Of a stretch of 64,000 bases of DNA, positions 52,733-63,316 are shown one piece after another. The DNA lies in NCBI RefSeq assembly GCF_004792665.1, contig NZ_SRZX01000001.1, forward strand, positions 682,001 to 746,000, read 5' to 3'. This DNA is from Marinobacter orientalis (lineage in GTDB: Bacteria; Pseudomonadota; Gammaproteobacteria; Pseudomonadales; Oleiphilaceae). The position numbers and the translations under genes were made by a program. The notes beneath the pieces are model-generated. The model worked only from the letters and a program-made list of their open reading frames with translations, was not told where the DNA came from and did not search any database. The stretch's first letter is position 1; every line of letters starts with the position of its first letter.

Positions 52733-53542
52733 TCAGAAAAACGTGCCATCAATGGGGGAGGAGGCACTTGCGTATAGCTTCTTCGGCATACGGCCGGCCA
52801 GATAGGCGTCGCGGCCGGACTCTATCGCCAGGCGCATGGCTTTGGCCATGCGGATGGGATCCTGCGCCAGGGCAATGGCGGTGTTCATCAGTACGCCGTC
52901 GCAGCCCAGCTCCATGGCCAGCGTTGCATCTGACGCGGTGCCTACACCCGCATCCACCAATACCGGCACATTCGCATTCTCGGCGATCAGGCGGATGTTG
53001 TAACGGTTCTGGATACCCAGGCCGGAGCCGATCGGTGCGCCCAGGGGCATGATGGCGATGCACCCCATCTCTTCCAGACGCTTGGCCAGTAACGGATCGT
53101 CGGAGCAGTACACCATGACCCGGAAACCGTCCCGGATCAGCTCTTCCGCAGCCACCAGGGTCTCGGTCATGTTCGGGTAAAGCGTCTTTTCTTCGCCCAG
53201 CACCTCCAGCTTGACCAGGTCGTGGCCATCCAGCAGCTCACGGGCCAGCTTGCAGGTTCGTACAGCGTCCTTCGCGGTGTAGCAGCCCGCAGTGTTCGGC
53301 AGCATGGTGTAGCGGTCGGGTGAGACCACGTCCAGCAGGTTGGGCTCATCCGGGTTCTGGCCAAGATTGGTGCGGCGAACGGCGAAGGTGACAATCTCAG
53401 CGCCACTGGCTTCGATGGCGTGGCCGGTTTCCGTCATGTCACGATACTTGCCGGTGCCAACCAGCAGGCGCGAGTTGTATACCCGGCCGGCAATTTCCAG
53501 CGGCCTGTCTTCGGGAAGCGGTCTTTGGGAACTCTCACTCAT
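52733..53542 (-). CDS. thiG: thiazole synthase
   Basis: Forms the thiazole phosphate of thiamine from deoxyxylulose phosphate, dehydroglycine and ThiS thiocarboxylate. About 269 residues with the ThiG barrel: [38 protein letters not shown] with the Schiff-base Lys, and [21 protein letters not shown] 53542 has AGGTGTTCAGC upstream; a GTG three codons earlier is possible. Paired with thiS 78 bp upstream on the same strand. Confidence 0.95.
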   Translation of the reverse strand: MSESSQRPLPEDRPLEIAGRVYNSRLLVGTGKYRDMTETGHAIEASGAEIVTFAVRRTNLGQNPDEPNLLDVVSPDRYTMLPNTAGCYTAKDAVRTCKLARELLDGHDLVKLEVLGEEKTLYPNMTETLVAAEELIRDGFRVMVYCSDDPLLAKRLEEMGCIAIMPLGAPIGSGLGIQNRYNIRLIAENANVPVLVDAGVGTASDATLAMELGCDGVLMNTAIALAQDPIRMAKAMRLAIESGRDAYLAGRMPKKLYASASSPIDGTFF

Positions 53543-53620
53543 GCTGAACACCTGAACCTGTCATTGAAATCGGAATAAAAAAGCACAACCGGGAATTTGG
53601 AAGCCCTGTCCATGCCGGCC

Positions 53621-53821
53621 TCAGCCACCCCCGATGGCATGAACGACCTCTACCCTGTCGCCGTCGCTCAGGCTGAACTCCGTGTGCTGGCTACGGGGAA
53701 CGATGTCTTCGTTCACTTCTACCGCCAGCCGCTTACCGGACAGCTCCAACTGATCGATCAGTACTGCCACGGTGGCGTCATCCGGAAGCTCCATGGGATT
53801 GCCATTTACCTGAATCTGCAT
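53621..53821 (-). CDS. thiS: sulfur carrier protein ThiS
   Basis: A 66-residue ubiquitin-fold sulfur carrier ending in the required Gly-Gly (HAIGGG). It starts MQIQVNGNPMELPDDATVAVLIDQLELSGKRLAVEVNEDIV, the usual ThiS text. ATG 53821 has GCAGGTAAAACT upstream; a longer frame to 53908 would overlap the DUF423 gene and is rejected. It precedes thiG, so the pair forms the thiazole module; other thi genes are elsewhere. Confidence 0.93.
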   Translation of the reverse strand: MQIQVNGNPMELPDDATVAVLIDQLELSGKRLAVEVNEDIVPRSQHTEFSLSDGDRVEVVHAIGGG

Positions 53822-53846
53822 AGTTTTACCTGCATAACCTCTTTTT

Positions 53847-54254
53847 CTAGCGCCTGAGCCCCGCGACGGCCACCAGTATCCAACCCACCATAAAGCTGAC
53901 ACCGCCAACCGGCGTCACCGGCCCGAGCCAGCGCATATCAGTAAGCACCAGAAGGTACAGGCTGCCGCTGAATAACAGGATACCGGCGACAAAGAATCCG
54001 GCCGCAATGCCGAGTAGATGCCGTGACAGCCCTGCCACCGGGAGTATCGCAACCAGGATCAGTGCCAGTGAATGGTATATCTGATATGTGACGGCGGTCT
54101 GGAAAACTTCAAGACCCCGCTCGCCGATTACGCCACGCAGACTGTGCGCGCCGAACGCACCTGCCATGACGGCCAGCAGGGCAAGCAGAGCGCCGCAAAC
54201 CAGTGCAAAGCGCAACAGACCTGCGTTGTTAGCAGTCACAATGGATCTTTTCAC
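53847..54254 (-). CDS. DUF423-family membrane protein
   Basis: A 135-residue protein with four hydrophobic helices and the family sequence AGAFGAHSLRGVIGERGLEVFQTAVTYQIYHSLALILVAI, then GILLFSGSLYLLVLTDMRWLGPVTPVGGVSFMVGWILV. Function unknown. The start is GTG at 54254, inside the last codons of apaH, with GGATACGG as ribosome site, so it is coupled to the apaH operon. Confidence 0.88.
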   Translation of the reverse strand: MKRSIVTANNAGLLRFALVCGALLALLAVMAGAFGAHSLRGVIGERGLEVFQTAVTYQIYHSLALILVAILPVAGLSRHLLGIAAGFFVAGILLFSGSLYLLVLTDMRWLGPVTPVGGVSFMVGWILVAVAGLRR

Positions 54255-55029
54255 CCGTATCCAGGTTCATCAAGGTGAGAACACCGCCCCAGACACAGCC
54301 GGTGTCCAGCCCGATAAAGCGGTTACTTTCAGTCTGCCCCTCCAGGGCGGCCCAGTGGCCAAACACCACACGCACATCATCCGGGCGAGGGAAACGGAAC
54401 CATGGCGCAAATCCTTCCGGAGCGGACCCGGCAGATTCCTTGGCGGCGAGTTCCAGGGTACCGTCTTCGGCAATAAATCGCATGCGGGTGAAATAATTGG
54501 TGATGACCCGCCAGCGATCCACGCCGGTGAGTTGTGGATCCCAGCGCTCAGGCCGGTTGCCATACATCTGTGCAAAGTAGGTTTTCGCCTCAGGCCCGCG
54601 AATGACCTCTTCGACTTCCTGCCCGTAACAGACTGCTTCACCCACTGACCATATATGGGGTATTCCGGCGTGGACCATCACGAAGTTGCGGTCGGCATCG
54701 TGGATACACAGGTTCTGCTGTCGCAGCCAGTGGAAAAGGTGCTCGTGGTCTGGCGCTTCAAGAATGTCCGCGAGAGTGTCTTTGTTCTTGAGGGCATGAC
54801 CGCCCAGGGCAACAGCCAGCAGGTGCAAGTCGTGGTTGCCCAGCACCACCACTGCGGAGCTGCCCAGGCTTTCAATATAACGCAGGGTTTCCAGGGAAGA
54901 AGGGCCGCGGTTGATCAGGTCGCCCGCGACCCAGAGCCGGTCCCGCGAGGGCGAAAAATCGACCTTGGCAAGAACGTCCCGCAGACGCTCGTAGCAACCC
55001 TGGATGTCGCCAATGGCGTAGTCAGTCAT
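54229..55029 (-). CDS. apaH: symmetrical diadenosine tetraphosphatase
   Basis: Hydrolyses Ap4A to two ADP. The 266-residue PPP-family phosphatase shows DIQGCYERLRDVL, GDLINRGPSSLETLRYI and GNHDLHLLAVALG, the metal-binding motifs. Its start overlaps the end of rsmA by 8 bp, so it belongs to the lptD-surA-pdxA-rsmA-apaH operon. The apaG gene that lies between rsmA and apaH in many relatives is missing. Confidence 0.95.
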   Translation of the reverse strand: MTDYAIGDIQGCYERLRDVLAKVDFSPSRDRLWVAGDLINRGPSSLETLRYIESLGSSAVVVLGNHDLHLLAVALGGHALKNKDTLADILEAPDHEHLFHWLRQQNLCIHDADRNFVMVHAGIPHIWSVGEAVCYGQEVEEVIRGPEAKTYFAQMYGNRPERWDPQLTGVDRWRVITNYFTRMRFIAEDGTLELAAKESAGSAPEGFAPWFRFPRPDDVRVVFGHWAALEGQTESNRFIGLDTGCVWGGVLTLMNLDTGEKIHCDC

Positions 55030-55852
55030 GGCTTACCTCGTCGCCACTGTGGCTTTCGGATTTACTGTCCGCCAGCAGGTCGGCAATCGCAACATACTCC
55101 GCCAGGCCCAGGTTTTCAGGGCGCAGGCCATCATCGATACCGATGCTGTTGAGCTGTTCTACCGACACCATGCCGGCCAGGGCCTTGCGCAGTGTTTTGC
55201 GGCGGGCACTGAAGGCAGTACGCACTACCGCCTGCAACAGTTTGTAGTCCTTTGCCGGGTGCGGCAATGTCTTGTGGGGCACCAGGCGGACAATGGCGGA
55301 ATCCACTTTCGGCGCCGGCCGGAAAGCTCCCGGCCCCACTTCAAACAGTGGCTGCACGCGGCAGAAGTACTGGGCCATGATGCCCAGCCGGCCGTAATTG
55401 TTGTCGCCGGGGACCGCAGCCAGCCGCTGAACCACTTCTTTCTGCAACATGAAGTGCATGTCCTGAACCACACCCGAGTGCCCCAACAGGTGAAAGATCA
55501 ATGGCGTGGAAATATTGTACGGCAGGTTGCCGATGATTCTCAGGGGCCTGTCATCCACCAGTTGGCCGAAATCGAACTTGAGGGCATCGGCCTGGTGGAT
55601 CCGTAAATTGGGGTAATTGAAGAATTTCGTTCTCAGCACCGGAATCAGATCCCGGTCCAGCTCGACCACCTGGAGGTCGGGATTGACGGCAAGCATTTCT
55701 TCAGTGAGGGCGCCGAGGCCGGGGCCGATTTCCACCAGAGCATCGTCCGGCTTGGGGTTGATGGCGCGGATGATCCGCTCGATCACACCCGGATCCTGGA
55801 GGAAATTCTGGCCAAAGCGTTTTCTGGCCTGATGGCCGTGTTTTTTGCTCAC
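55022..55852 (-). CDS. rsmA: 16S rRNA (adenine1518-N6/adenine1519-N6) dimethyltransferase
   Basis: RsmA (KsgA) dimethylates two adenines near the 3-prime end of 16S rRNA. The 276-residue protein has [34 protein letters not shown] as SAM motif and [15 protein letters not shown] as the catalytic NLPY motif. Its start overlaps the pdxA stop by 4 bp (ATGA). Confidence 0.96.
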   Translation of the reverse strand: MSKKHGHQARKRFGQNFLQDPGVIERIIRAINPKPDDALVEIGPGLGALTEEMLAVNPDLQVVELDRDLIPVLRTKFFNYPNLRIHQADALKFDFGQLVDDRPLRIIGNLPYNISTPLIFHLLGHSGVVQDMHFMLQKEVVQRLAAVPGDNNYGRLGIMAQYFCRVQPLFEVGPGAFRPAPKVDSAIVRLVPHKTLPHPAKDYKLLQAVVRTAFSARRKTLRKALAGMVSVEQLNSIGIDDGLRPENLGLAEYVAIADLLADSKSESHSGDEVSHD

Positions 55853-56850
55853 TCGAAGGTTTCTCTTTTTGCGGAGGTTGCCATTTGTTCACCCACTCTG
55901 ATCGCGGTTTTCAGGCTGCCGGCATCGGCTTTTCCGGTACCGGCCAGGTCGAGAGCGGTGCCGTGGTCGACGGAAGTGCGCACGACAGGCAGGCCCAGGG
56001 TGATGTTGACTGCGCGGCCAAAGCCCTGGAATTTGAGAACCGGCAGACCCTGGTCGTGGTACATCGCCAGCACTGCGTCAGCCCTGTCCAGCCAGTAAGG
56101 TGTGAACAGGGTGTCGGCGGGCAATGGCCCTGTCAGGGCTATTCCTTGTTGGCGGAGTCCGTCCAGGGTGGGCTCTATGACGTCAATTTCTTCCCGGCCC
56201 AGGTGGCCGCCCTCACCAGCATGGGGATTGAGGCCGGCGACCAGGATTCTGGGGTGCTCGAGGCCGAAGAACTTGCGCAGGTCAGCGTCGAGGATGCGTA
56301 TAACCTGGGTCAGACGTTCCGGCGTAATGGCAGCGGCGACGTCTTTCAGGGGCAGGTGCGTGGTGACCAGCGCTACCCGCAGTTCGTCAGTGGCCAGCAT
56401 CATCACGACCCGCTCAACGCCACAGAGTTCCTGCAGGAATTCTGTGTGGCCGCTGAAGGCGATGCCGGCATCGTTGATCACACCCTTGTGCACAGGGGCC
56501 GTCACCATGCCGTCGAAAAGTCCGTCAAGGCAGCCCCGGGCGGCGGTCCGCAGAGTTTCCAGTACGTAGGCACTGTTGCCCGGATCGAGCTTGCCGGCGT
56601 CAGTCGAGGCCAATCCCTCGACATGCATGACAGACAGCCGGCCCGCCGCTGTGGCTGCCCGGCCGCCGGGGTTCCAGTCCTGCAGTTCCAGATCCAGCCC
56701 GAGCAGCCGCGCCCGGTCTTGCAGCAGGTGTTTGCAGGCGACTACCACAATCCCCGGCGAGCGCTCTTCCAGTGCCATCTGCAGGCAGAGTTCCGGGCCG
56801 ATGCCGGCCGGCTCGCCAGCTGTCAGTGCAAGGATGACCTGTCGGCTCAT
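55849..56850 (-). CDS. pdxA: 4-hydroxythreonine-4-phosphate dehydrogenase
   Basis: PdxA oxidises 4-phosphohydroxy-threonine in the deoxyxylulose-dependent route to pyridoxal phosphate. A 333-residue isocitrate-dehydrogenase-like enzyme: [47 protein letters not shown] and [12 protein letters not shown] match the family metal and substrate motifs. Overlaps surA by 4 bp upstream and rsmA by 4 bp downstream. Confidence 0.96.
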   Translation of the reverse strand: MSRQVILALTAGEPAGIGPELCLQMALEERSPGIVVVACKHLLQDRARLLGLDLELQDWNPGGRAATAAGRLSVMHVEGLASTDAGKLDPGNSAYVLETLRTAARGCLDGLFDGMVTAPVHKGVINDAGIAFSGHTEFLQELCGVERVVMMLATDELRVALVTTHLPLKDVAAAITPERLTQVIRILDADLRKFFGLEHPRILVAGLNPHAGEGGHLGREEIDVIEPTLDGLRQQGIALTGPLPADTLFTPYWLDRADAVLAMYHDQGLPVLKFQGFGRAVNITLGLPVVRTSVDHGTALDLAGTGKADAGSLKTAIRVGEQMATSAKRETFE

Positions 56851-58172
56851 GATTCGCTGGTGTCTCCGGAATCGTCGTTCTTGAATTCAATAAAGGCTTC
56901 GTCACGGATTTCCCGCAGCCAGTTCTGCAGTTCGGTATCAAACTTGCGGCGGTAAATCGCCTGACGGGCCTCGGATTCCCTGAGATCACCGCTGATATCC
57001 TGCTGACGGCGGTCCTGAACTTCCAGAATATGCCAGCCGAACTGTGACCTGAACGGCCCCTTGAGTTCACCGACATCGGCCTGCATCATCGCCTGCTCGA
57101 ATTCCGGCACCATCTGGCCCGGACTGACCCAACCGAGGTTGCCGCCGTCGGAACCGGATACCGGGTCGTCGGAATATTCCCGCGCCAGTGCGCCAAAATC
57201 CGCTCCGTTCTGGAGTTGTTGATAGATATCCCGGATAGCTTCTTCCGCCTGGCTTTCAGACACTGTTTCCGACGTACGCACAAGGATATGGCGGACTTTT
57301 GACTGTTCAATGACCTGGGCCTTCTCACCACCACGGCGGTCCATGACCATAACCAGATGGAAACCGCTGCTATTCTGCAGAACCGGTGACACCGTTCCCG
57401 GTTCCAGATCCGGCACCACATCGGCAATCAGTGACGGCAGCCGGTTCTCCGCACGCCAGCCCATATCGCCACCCTCAAGGGCATTGCTGGCATCGGACTC
57501 AGCCACGGCAACTTCGCGGAAATCGCGGCCATCCCGGATTTCTTTGCGCAGTCGCTCGATCTTGTTCCGGGCCTCGGCGACCTCCTCTTCATCATTGAAG
57601 TCGTCCACTTCCACGAGGATGTGAGCGAGTTCATACTCGGCATTGCTGCGGCCGTCACCGGCAGTGGCTTCCAGATAATTCTCCACTTCCCGATCGGTTA
57701 CCCGAACACGATTACCGACCTGACGCTGCTGCACCCTGCTGGTGATCATCTCATTGCGGATCTGTTCACGGGCTTCGCGGTAGGTAACCCCTTCCTGAGC
57801 CAGCTGCTGCTCAAACTGTTCCAGCGTCATGTTATTGCGCCGGGCAATGGAGGCCATGGTTTCGTTGAGCTCGTTATCGCTGATGCGCATACCGGCCCTC
57901 TCGGCCATCTGCAGCTGTATCGATTCGGTAATCAACTGCTCCAGCACCCGTTCTTCAAGGACATCCTGCGGCGGCAGGCCGGTTCCCTGGGCCCTCAATC
58001 GACCAACAATGGTATTGATCCGGGCTTCCAGTTCGGACTGCAGAACGACATCGTCATTGACCACCGCAACCACCTGATCAAGCAGTTTGCGTTCGGCCTG
58101 CACGGTTGCCGATAAGGTCACAGCCATCAGTACCAGTAGTATTCGTGCGCAATGGCGAAGGTTCGCCTTCAT
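56847..58172 (-). CDS. surA: periplasmic chaperone and peptidyl-prolyl isomerase SurA
   Basis: SurA escorts outer-membrane proteins across the periplasm. The 441-residue protein has a signal peptide ending TVQAER, the SurA N-terminal chaperone domain ([26 protein letters not shown]), and two parvulin domains, about 180-280 and 290-395 ([41 protein letters not shown]). ATG 58172 has AGAGGTGACT upstream; a GTG two codons before is possible. It is 64 bp downstream of lptD, whose assembly needs it. Confidence 0.95.
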   Translation of the reverse strand: MKANLRHCARILLVLMAVTLSATVQAERKLLDQVVAVVNDDVVLQSELEARINTIVGRLRAQGTGLPPQDVLEERVLEQLITESIQLQMAERAGMRISDNELNETMASIARRNNMTLEQFEQQLAQEGVTYREAREQIRNEMITSRVQQRQVGNRVRVTDREVENYLEATAGDGRSNAEYELAHILVEVDDFNDEEEVAEARNKIERLRKEIRDGRDFREVAVAESDASNALEGGDMGWRAENRLPSLIADVVPDLEPGTVSPVLQNSSGFHLVMVMDRRGGEKAQVIEQSKVRHILVRTSETVSESQAEEAIRDIYQQLQNGADFGALAREYSDDPVSGSDGGNLGWVSPGQMVPEFEQAMMQADVGELKGPFRSQFGWHILEVQDRRQQDISGDLRESEARQAIYRRKFDTELQNWLREIRDEAFIEFKNDDSGDTSES

Positions 58173-58236
58173 AGTCACCTCTATATGGAAAAATACTGCC
58201 TTTCGCCGGGCAGCCGGTACCCGGATCTGTCATTGC

Positions 58237-60624
58237 TCAGCGACCGCCAAACCGGCGTCGTTCTCTCTCATCAAAACCGATGATGGCATCGGATATCTCG
58301 TCGGACGAACCGCCGCTGCCACCCAGGCCTTTGAGCTGTACTTGGAACAGAATGCGGCTTTCAAGTTCCTGGTCGTCTGTAAAGTAGTTCTGATGCACCA
58401 GCTGGACGCTCCAGCAGCAATTATTGTATTCCAGCCCCGCCAGCGAGCCGACTGTACGCTCAAGTTGCGAATCGTAAACCCAGCGGCCGATCAGACTAAC
58501 ACGGTCTGAGACCGGAAAAACGGCTCCGATATCCGACTGCTCGAATTCATTTCGCCGATAGGTGTGGCCCACACTGGCCAGATAACGGTAGTCGCTGGAG
58601 TGAAAAACCAGCTGGCTGCGACCTTCTTCTGTTTTACGTGTGTCCGGCTCCCAAAGCCCGGAGGTATGGATTTCCAGCCCATCGACGGGTCGCAGAATCA
58701 TCTCACCCGCCAGTGGCGAATCGCTGGTATCAGAAGCTCCCCGCCCCGCCAGGGTCACCTCGCGATCGTCGTAGTAATACACCTGCCCCAGGCTGAATCG
58801 GGCCCGTTCGGCACCTGTGAGGAGATCATTGAAGCGGCTGGTCAGTGCAACTGTGAGCTGGTTGGTATCGCCAACCCTGTCACCACCGCTGAAACGGTTG
58901 GGCTGGAACAGCCGGTCAAAACTGAATGAGCGGATGGTGGTATCAAAATCCGGGATAGATTCCTGGTCTGCGTCCGCGTCCACCCAGGCGTAATAGAGCC
59001 GTGGTTCCAGGGTCTGGTTGTAGGGAATGTCAAAGAGACTGGACTGACGGTCAAAGTAAAGCCCGGAGTCCCATTCCGCCACCGGCACGGTACGGTCGAT
59101 CCCCGGATCCCGCAGGTCGTAATCTTCCAGTTCGTAATGGGTGTAATCCACGCTGACCGATGGCCGCGCGTACCCCCAGAGCGCCCGCATTGGCAGCGCC
59201 ACCTCCGGTATTATCCTGAGGCGCTGGCCATTGGCACGATCCAGGCCGGTCAGGTTGGCATTGTCCCGGTAGAAATTGGTGTACTGACTTTCCAGTGACA
59301 GTTCTGTGGGTCCCGCATCTACAGTGGCACCGTATATAACTTCCGGCAATTGCGAATAGGGAACATTTTCATCGGCAATGAAGTCACTGATGGTCTGGTA
59401 ACCGCTAAGGTAGGTTTCGAAATACTGTGATGAATCCCGGTAACGCACGCCGCCACGCCGCTGCAGATGGGTCGCGCGGCTGATATCGAGAGTGCGGTTC
59501 AGATCACTCAGATAATCATCATCACTGACTGCCGAATAGTCACCGTAGCCACTCCAGCCCCCGCCAAAAGCCGCCCGGGTACTGAAATCCAGACCCCAGC
59601 GCTCGCCATCTTCACCGGCAAACTCCTGCGCAAACTCGCTGTCATTACCGGCGTATCCTACCTGCAGCACCGATTCCCCAAGACTGCTCAGATAACGCCC
59701 TTCGGCCTCGGTAAACAGCCCGCGTCCATGGATATACTGGGGCGTCAGGGTCGCATCGTAATGGGGTGCCAGGTTCAGATAGTAAGGCACGGAAAGGAAG
59801 GCGCCGCTGCCGGTATTGGAGGAACCGAAAGACGGGTAAAGGAAACCGGTCTTGCGGCGCTCATCAATGGGAAAACTGGCGTAAGGCCAGTAAAACACCG
59901 GAATATCGCTGATCTCCAGACGTACATGCCGGGCAGTACCAACGCCCTCGCCCTGATCCAGATGAATGTCCGAGGCCACGATCGCCCAGTCGTTGCTATG
60001 GGGGGCGCAGGTGGTCAGCGAGCCCTGGCGTATCTGCACCTGGTCTTCGGCCGTACGGGACAACTGCGCGGCAGAGCCCCGCATTTCCGGGCCATGCAAC
60101 AGGAAAGTCGCGGTATTGATATCTACCAGGCCGCTGTTCACGTCGTAATCCGCCCGCTCGCCGGTCAGCAGGAATCCTTCACCACGACTGGTCAGCGGGC
60201 CCTCGATAGCAACCGATCCCGTCGCCTGATTGTAACGCGCCTCGGAACCGGTCACCCGGAAGCCCGCCTGTTGCAGGCGGACATCGCCACGCAGATAAAG
60301 CTCGCGGTCAATCTCGTACCGGGCACTGAGGCCACTGGCCTGCAAGGGTGCCTGCCCGCCGCCATCCGCGACCTCTCCATTGATACCCGCCGGCACAACG
60401 GAGGGCAGATAGCCGCCCTCGCAAAAATCCGGCAGAGCGCGACGGGAATCCTCCGGCAGTTCCGACCTGGGCCGCCAGTCAGTCTCTGCCGCAGAGGGGG
60501 TCTCCTGAGCCGCCGCCGGCACCACCGCCAACACAGCACAACCTGCCACGAGCGCACTCCGGCACCGCGCGTAGCGCAGCAGCCGGTGCCTCGGTATTCG
60601 CAGCTTCCTTGGAAGGGCTGGCAC
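58237..60624 (-). CDS. lptD: LPS-assembly protein LptD
   Basis: Outer-membrane barrel that inserts lipopolysaccharide. The 795-residue protein has an N-terminal signal (about 1-40), an OstA/LptA-like beta-jellyroll (about 95-240) and a large barrel. The four Cys that form the LptD inter-domain disulfides are present: Cys68 (DFCEGG), Cys206 (LTTCAPH) and Cys736-Cys737 (YNNCCW). The start is GTG at 60624. First gene of the surA-pdxA-rsmA-apaH operon and divergent from amgK. Confidence 0.95.
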   Translation of the reverse strand: MPALPRKLRIPRHRLLRYARCRSALVAGCAVLAVVPAAAQETPSAAETDWRPRSELPEDSRRALPDFCEGGYLPSVVPAGINGEVADGGGQAPLQASGLSARYEIDRELYLRGDVRLQQAGFRVTGSEARYNQATGSVAIEGPLTSRGEGFLLTGERADYDVNSGLVDINTATFLLHGPEMRGSAAQLSRTAEDQVQIRQGSLTTCAPHSNDWAIVASDIHLDQGEGVGTARHVRLEISDIPVFYWPYASFPIDERRKTGFLYPSFGSSNTGSGAFLSVPYYLNLAPHYDATLTPQYIHGRGLFTEAEGRYLSSLGESVLQVGYAGNDSEFAQEFAGEDGERWGLDFSTRAAFGGGWSGYGDYSAVSDDDYLSDLNRTLDISRATHLQRRGGVRYRDSSQYFETYLSGYQTISDFIADENVPYSQLPEVIYGATVDAGPTELSLESQYTNFYRDNANLTGLDRANGQRLRIIPEVALPMRALWGYARPSVSVDYTHYELEDYDLRDPGIDRTVPVAEWDSGLYFDRQSSLFDIPYNQTLEPRLYYAWVDADADQESIPDFDTTIRSFSFDRLFQPNRFSGGDRVGDTNQLTVALTSRFNDLLTGAERARFSLGQVYYYDDREVTLAGRGASDTSDSPLAGEMILRPVDGLEIHTSGLWEPDTRKTEEGRSQLVFHSSDYRYLASVGHTYRRNEFEQSDIGAVFPVSDRVSLIGRWVYDSQLERTVGSLAGLEYNNCCWSVQLVHQNYFTDDQELESRILFQVQLKGLGGSGGSSDEISDAIIGFDERERRRFGGR

Positions 60625-60833
60625 GATGGGATGGTTCCTGTCCTGGATGGATTTGCCATTGTCGGAGGCAGTTCAACAGCGGCCTAGTTTACACGCCGCC
60701 CTTTGGCTTGTTAACGGAAACCGGTCGATGCTGCAAAACCGTTTTACCCTCTCTATACTGATCTGCTAACTTTCCGCCATGAACCGGAAGGTTCCAGTGC
60801 CACCAACTTCTGAGCCAGGAAACCACTCAATCC

Positions 60834-61871
60834 ATGGACACTCGCCTGACAACGCTCACCCAATGGGTCAGAGACCTTCCCGGTTTCGACCAGGCAACGC
60901 CCCGGCCGGTATCCGGGGATGCGAGCTTCCGGCGTTATTTCCGGGTCAGCGGTGACCCACATGGCACCGGAACCCGGACTTATATTGTGATGGATGCGCC
61001 TCCGGAACACGAAGACTGCAGACCCTTCGTGGCCATTGCCCATCACTGGCGCAGCTTCGGTATTGCGGTGCCGGATGTGGTTCATGAGGACCTGGCCCGT
61101 GGCTTCCTGCTGCTTGAGGACTTCGGCGACCAGTTGATGCTCAGTGCGCTCACTGCCGGTAATGCCGACCAGCTGTACGGGGCTGCAATGGATGAGCTGA
61201 TCCGCATCCAGCAGGTTGGAGACACGACCGATTATCCGCTGCCGGCCTATGACATTGCTCTGCTGGAACGCGAAATGGCACTGTTCCCGGACTGGTTGCT
61301 GACCGCCAAGCTGGGGCTGGCACTCGGCAACGGTGAACGGGCCCTGCTCGACACCACCTTCGCTTTCCTGCGGGAAAGCGCCCTGGCCCAGCCGGAAGTG
61401 GCTGTGCACAGGGACTATCATTCCCGCAACCTGCTGATTCGACCGGGTACCGACAGGCCCGGCGTGATCGACTTCCAGGATGCCGTGCGCGGGCCAGTGA
61501 CCTATGATCTGGTGTCTCTGCTGAAAGACTGTTACATCCGCTGGCCGGAGGAGCGCATCAGCCAGTGGACCGAACACTTTCGTGTGCTCAGCGCCGACGC
61601 TGGCCTGCACAAGGCGGACCGGGAAACCTTCCGCCAATGGCTGGAACTCATGGGCATGCAACGCCACCTGAAAGCGGCGGGAATCTTCGCCAGGCTGGCG
61701 ATCCGTGATGGCAAGACCGGATTTCTCAAGGATATCCCCCGCACCGTTGGCTACCTGGTAGACGCCAGCAGCAGGCAGGCCGCCCTGCGTCACTTCCATG
61801 AATGGCTCACCGACACAATCGTGCCCGCCATCGAAGAGCAGATCGGCCCCGTGGGGACTTCAGGCCAGTGA
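60834..61871 (+). CDS. amgK: anomeric N-acetylmuramate/N-acetylglucosamine kinase AmgK
   Basis: Phosphorylates MurNAc at the anomeric position in the peptidoglycan-recycling shortcut that bypasses de novo synthesis and confers fosfomycin resistance in pseudomonads. The 345-residue aminoglycoside-phosphotransferase-fold enzyme has VHRDYHSRNLLI as the catalytic HxDxxxxN loop and GVIDFQDAVRGP as the metal loop. Its TGA overlaps the GTG start of murU (GTGA), so the two act together. Confidence 0.92.
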   Translation: MDTRLTTLTQWVRDLPGFDQATPRPVSGDASFRRYFRVSGDPHGTGTRTYIVMDAPPEHEDCRPFVAIAHHWRSFGIAVPDVVHEDLARGFLLLEDFGDQLMLSALTAGNADQLYGAAMDELIRIQQVGDTTDYPLPAYDIALLEREMALFPDWLLTAKLGLALGNGERALLDTTFAFLRESALAQPEVAVHRDYHSRNLLIRPGTDRPGVIDFQDAVRGPVTYDLVSLLKDCYIRWPEERISQWTEHFRVLSADAGLHKADRETFRQWLELMGMQRHLKAAGIFARLAIRDGKTGFLKDIPRTVGYLVDASSRQAALRHFHEWLTDTIVPAIEEQIGPVGTSGQ

Positions 61872-62548
61872 AAGCGATGATCCTCGCAGCCGGCAGGGGC
61901 GAGCGCATGCGACCGCTGACATTGACGACCCCCAAGCCGCTCCTTCCCGCCGGAGACAAGCCGCTGATTGTACATCACCTGGAGCGGCTCAAGACGGCCG
62001 GTTTCCGGCAGCTGGTCATAAACCACGCCTGGCTGGGCATGCAGATCGAGGAAGCGTTGGGCAGTGGCGATGATTGCGGGCTTGCCATCGAGTATTCCCG
62101 GGAGAGCGAACCACTGGAAACCGCTGGCGGCATCATCCAGGCGCTGCCGCTTCTGACCAGAAACGGGAATGACTGGTTCGTGGTGGTTAATGGCGACATC
62201 TGGTGTGACTTTGACCCGGCGCAACTGGCCCCACCGGACAACGCCGACGCCCTGCTGGTGATGACCAGAAATCCTGACCACAACCCGGCCGGGGACTTCT
62301 GCCTGCATCAGGACGGGACTGTATCGGCAGAGGGGCCGGACATGCTGACATTCTCCGGCATCAGCCTGCTCAATCGCCGCCTCTTTGACGGGCTGGTGCC
62401 GGGCCCCCGAAGGCTTGCCCCGATCCTGCGTGAGGCCATGGCCCGGAAACGCGTGAGGGGCCTGTATCATAGCGGACAATGGATGGATATCGGCACTCCG
62501 GAACGACTCCGCGAGCTGGACCGGAAACTCAAGGAAGGCGAGGACTGA
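61868..62548 (+). CDS. murU: N-acetylmuramate alpha-1-phosphate uridylyltransferase MurU
   Basis: Makes UDP-MurNAc from MurNAc-1-phosphate, the second step of the AmgK-MurU recycling route. A 226-residue nucleotidyltransferase starting KAMILAAGRGERMRPLTLTTPKPLLPAGDKPLI, the sugar-1-phosphate nucleotidyltransferase signature. The start is GTG at 61868, overlapping the amgK stop, and matches the known MurU N-terminus better than upstream codons. Confidence 0.92.
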   Translation: MKAMILAAGRGERMRPLTLTTPKPLLPAGDKPLIVHHLERLKTAGFRQLVINHAWLGMQIEEALGSGDDCGLAIEYSRESEPLETAGGIIQALPLLTRNGNDWFVVVNGDIWCDFDPAQLAPPDNADALLVMTRNPDHNPAGDFCLHQDGTVSAEGPDMLTFSGISLLNRRLFDGLVPGPRRLAPILREAMARKRVRGLYHSGQWMDIGTPERLRELDRKLKEGED

Positions 62549-62551
62549 GCG

Positions 62552-63307
62552 ATGACATCTGATTCAAGGACCAACAGCCTCCCGGCCCGCATGGACGCCG
62601 AGTTTAACGAACTGCTCGGAGAATTGGCGGCCTGCGGCCACCAGGCCAACGAGTTGATGGTCAGAACACGGCTGCCAGGCTGGTGCCGCCGCAGCCTGTT
62701 CTTTTTCCTCGGCTATATCGCCAAATCGCAGGGACGGGTGACGGAGAAAGACGTCGGCTTTGCCGAAGCACTTATGAAGGCTCTGAAACTGTCCCCACGC
62801 CAGCGTCGCAAGGCCATCAGCAATTTTCGCAAAGGTAAGACCGCTGAGCGCATCCCCGCCTTGAAGGCCCTTGGCCTCAAGTTGACCCACCGGATCTGGC
62901 CTTCTCCGGCACTGCGTGTCGCTATCTGCTTATGTCACGCGGCCCAATTGCAGGGGCGCCCGGAGAGGTCCAGACGCTATCGCTGCGAGGACGCCATTGA
63001 TCAGATGGGGCTGCCAATCCGGGTCAGCGATGACATCCTGGAGAGCTATGCCTGCAAGGTCTGGATCACCGAACCGGAAACCCAGCCGCGTCCTTCCACG
63101 TTCGAGCAGGCATGCCAGCTGCTGGGGGTTACCCGCCGGGATTCGCGGGAGATCATCAAGCGGGCCTACCGCAAAAAAGTCTCGGAGTGCCATCCGGACA
63201 AGCTGGCGCAGCAGGATCTGAGCCCCATTGAACTGGCCAGGGCAAAGGACCGGTTGCTGAGATACCAGCAGGCGTGGGAGTTGATCAGTCAGCGTCTCTC
63301 GGTTTGA
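62552..63307 (+). CDS. DjlA-like TerB/J-domain co-chaperone
   Basis: A 251-residue protein with a TerB-like helical domain (about 35-120: RRSLFFFLGYIAKSQGRVTEKDVGFAEALMKAL) and a C-terminal J-domain (AYRKKVSECHPDKL, with HPD intact) as in DjlA. It lacks DjlA N-terminal membrane anchor, so it is cytosolic here. It starts 3 bp after murU, in the same operon; why a DnaK co-chaperone follows cell-wall recycling genes is unclear. Confidence 0.85.
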   Translation: MTSDSRTNSLPARMDAEFNELLGELAACGHQANELMVRTRLPGWCRRSLFFFLGYIAKSQGRVTEKDVGFAEALMKALKLSPRQRRKAISNFRKGKTAERIPALKALGLKLTHRIWPSPALRVAICLCHAAQLQGRPERSRRYRCEDAIDQMGLPIRVSDDILESYACKVWITEPETQPRPSTFEQACQLLGVTRRDSREIIKRAYRKKVSECHPDKLAQQDLSPIELARAKDRLLRYQQAWELISQRLSV

Positions 63308-63316
63308 ACACGCCGG

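Noticed and set aside
55885..56955. 356-residue plus-strand frame opposite pdxA
   Set aside because: Antisense shadow; pdxA motifs are complete on the other strand.
59467..60687. 406-residue plus-strand frame opposite lptD
   Set aside because: Antisense to a clearly conserved gene; no motifs, composition explained by codon bias.
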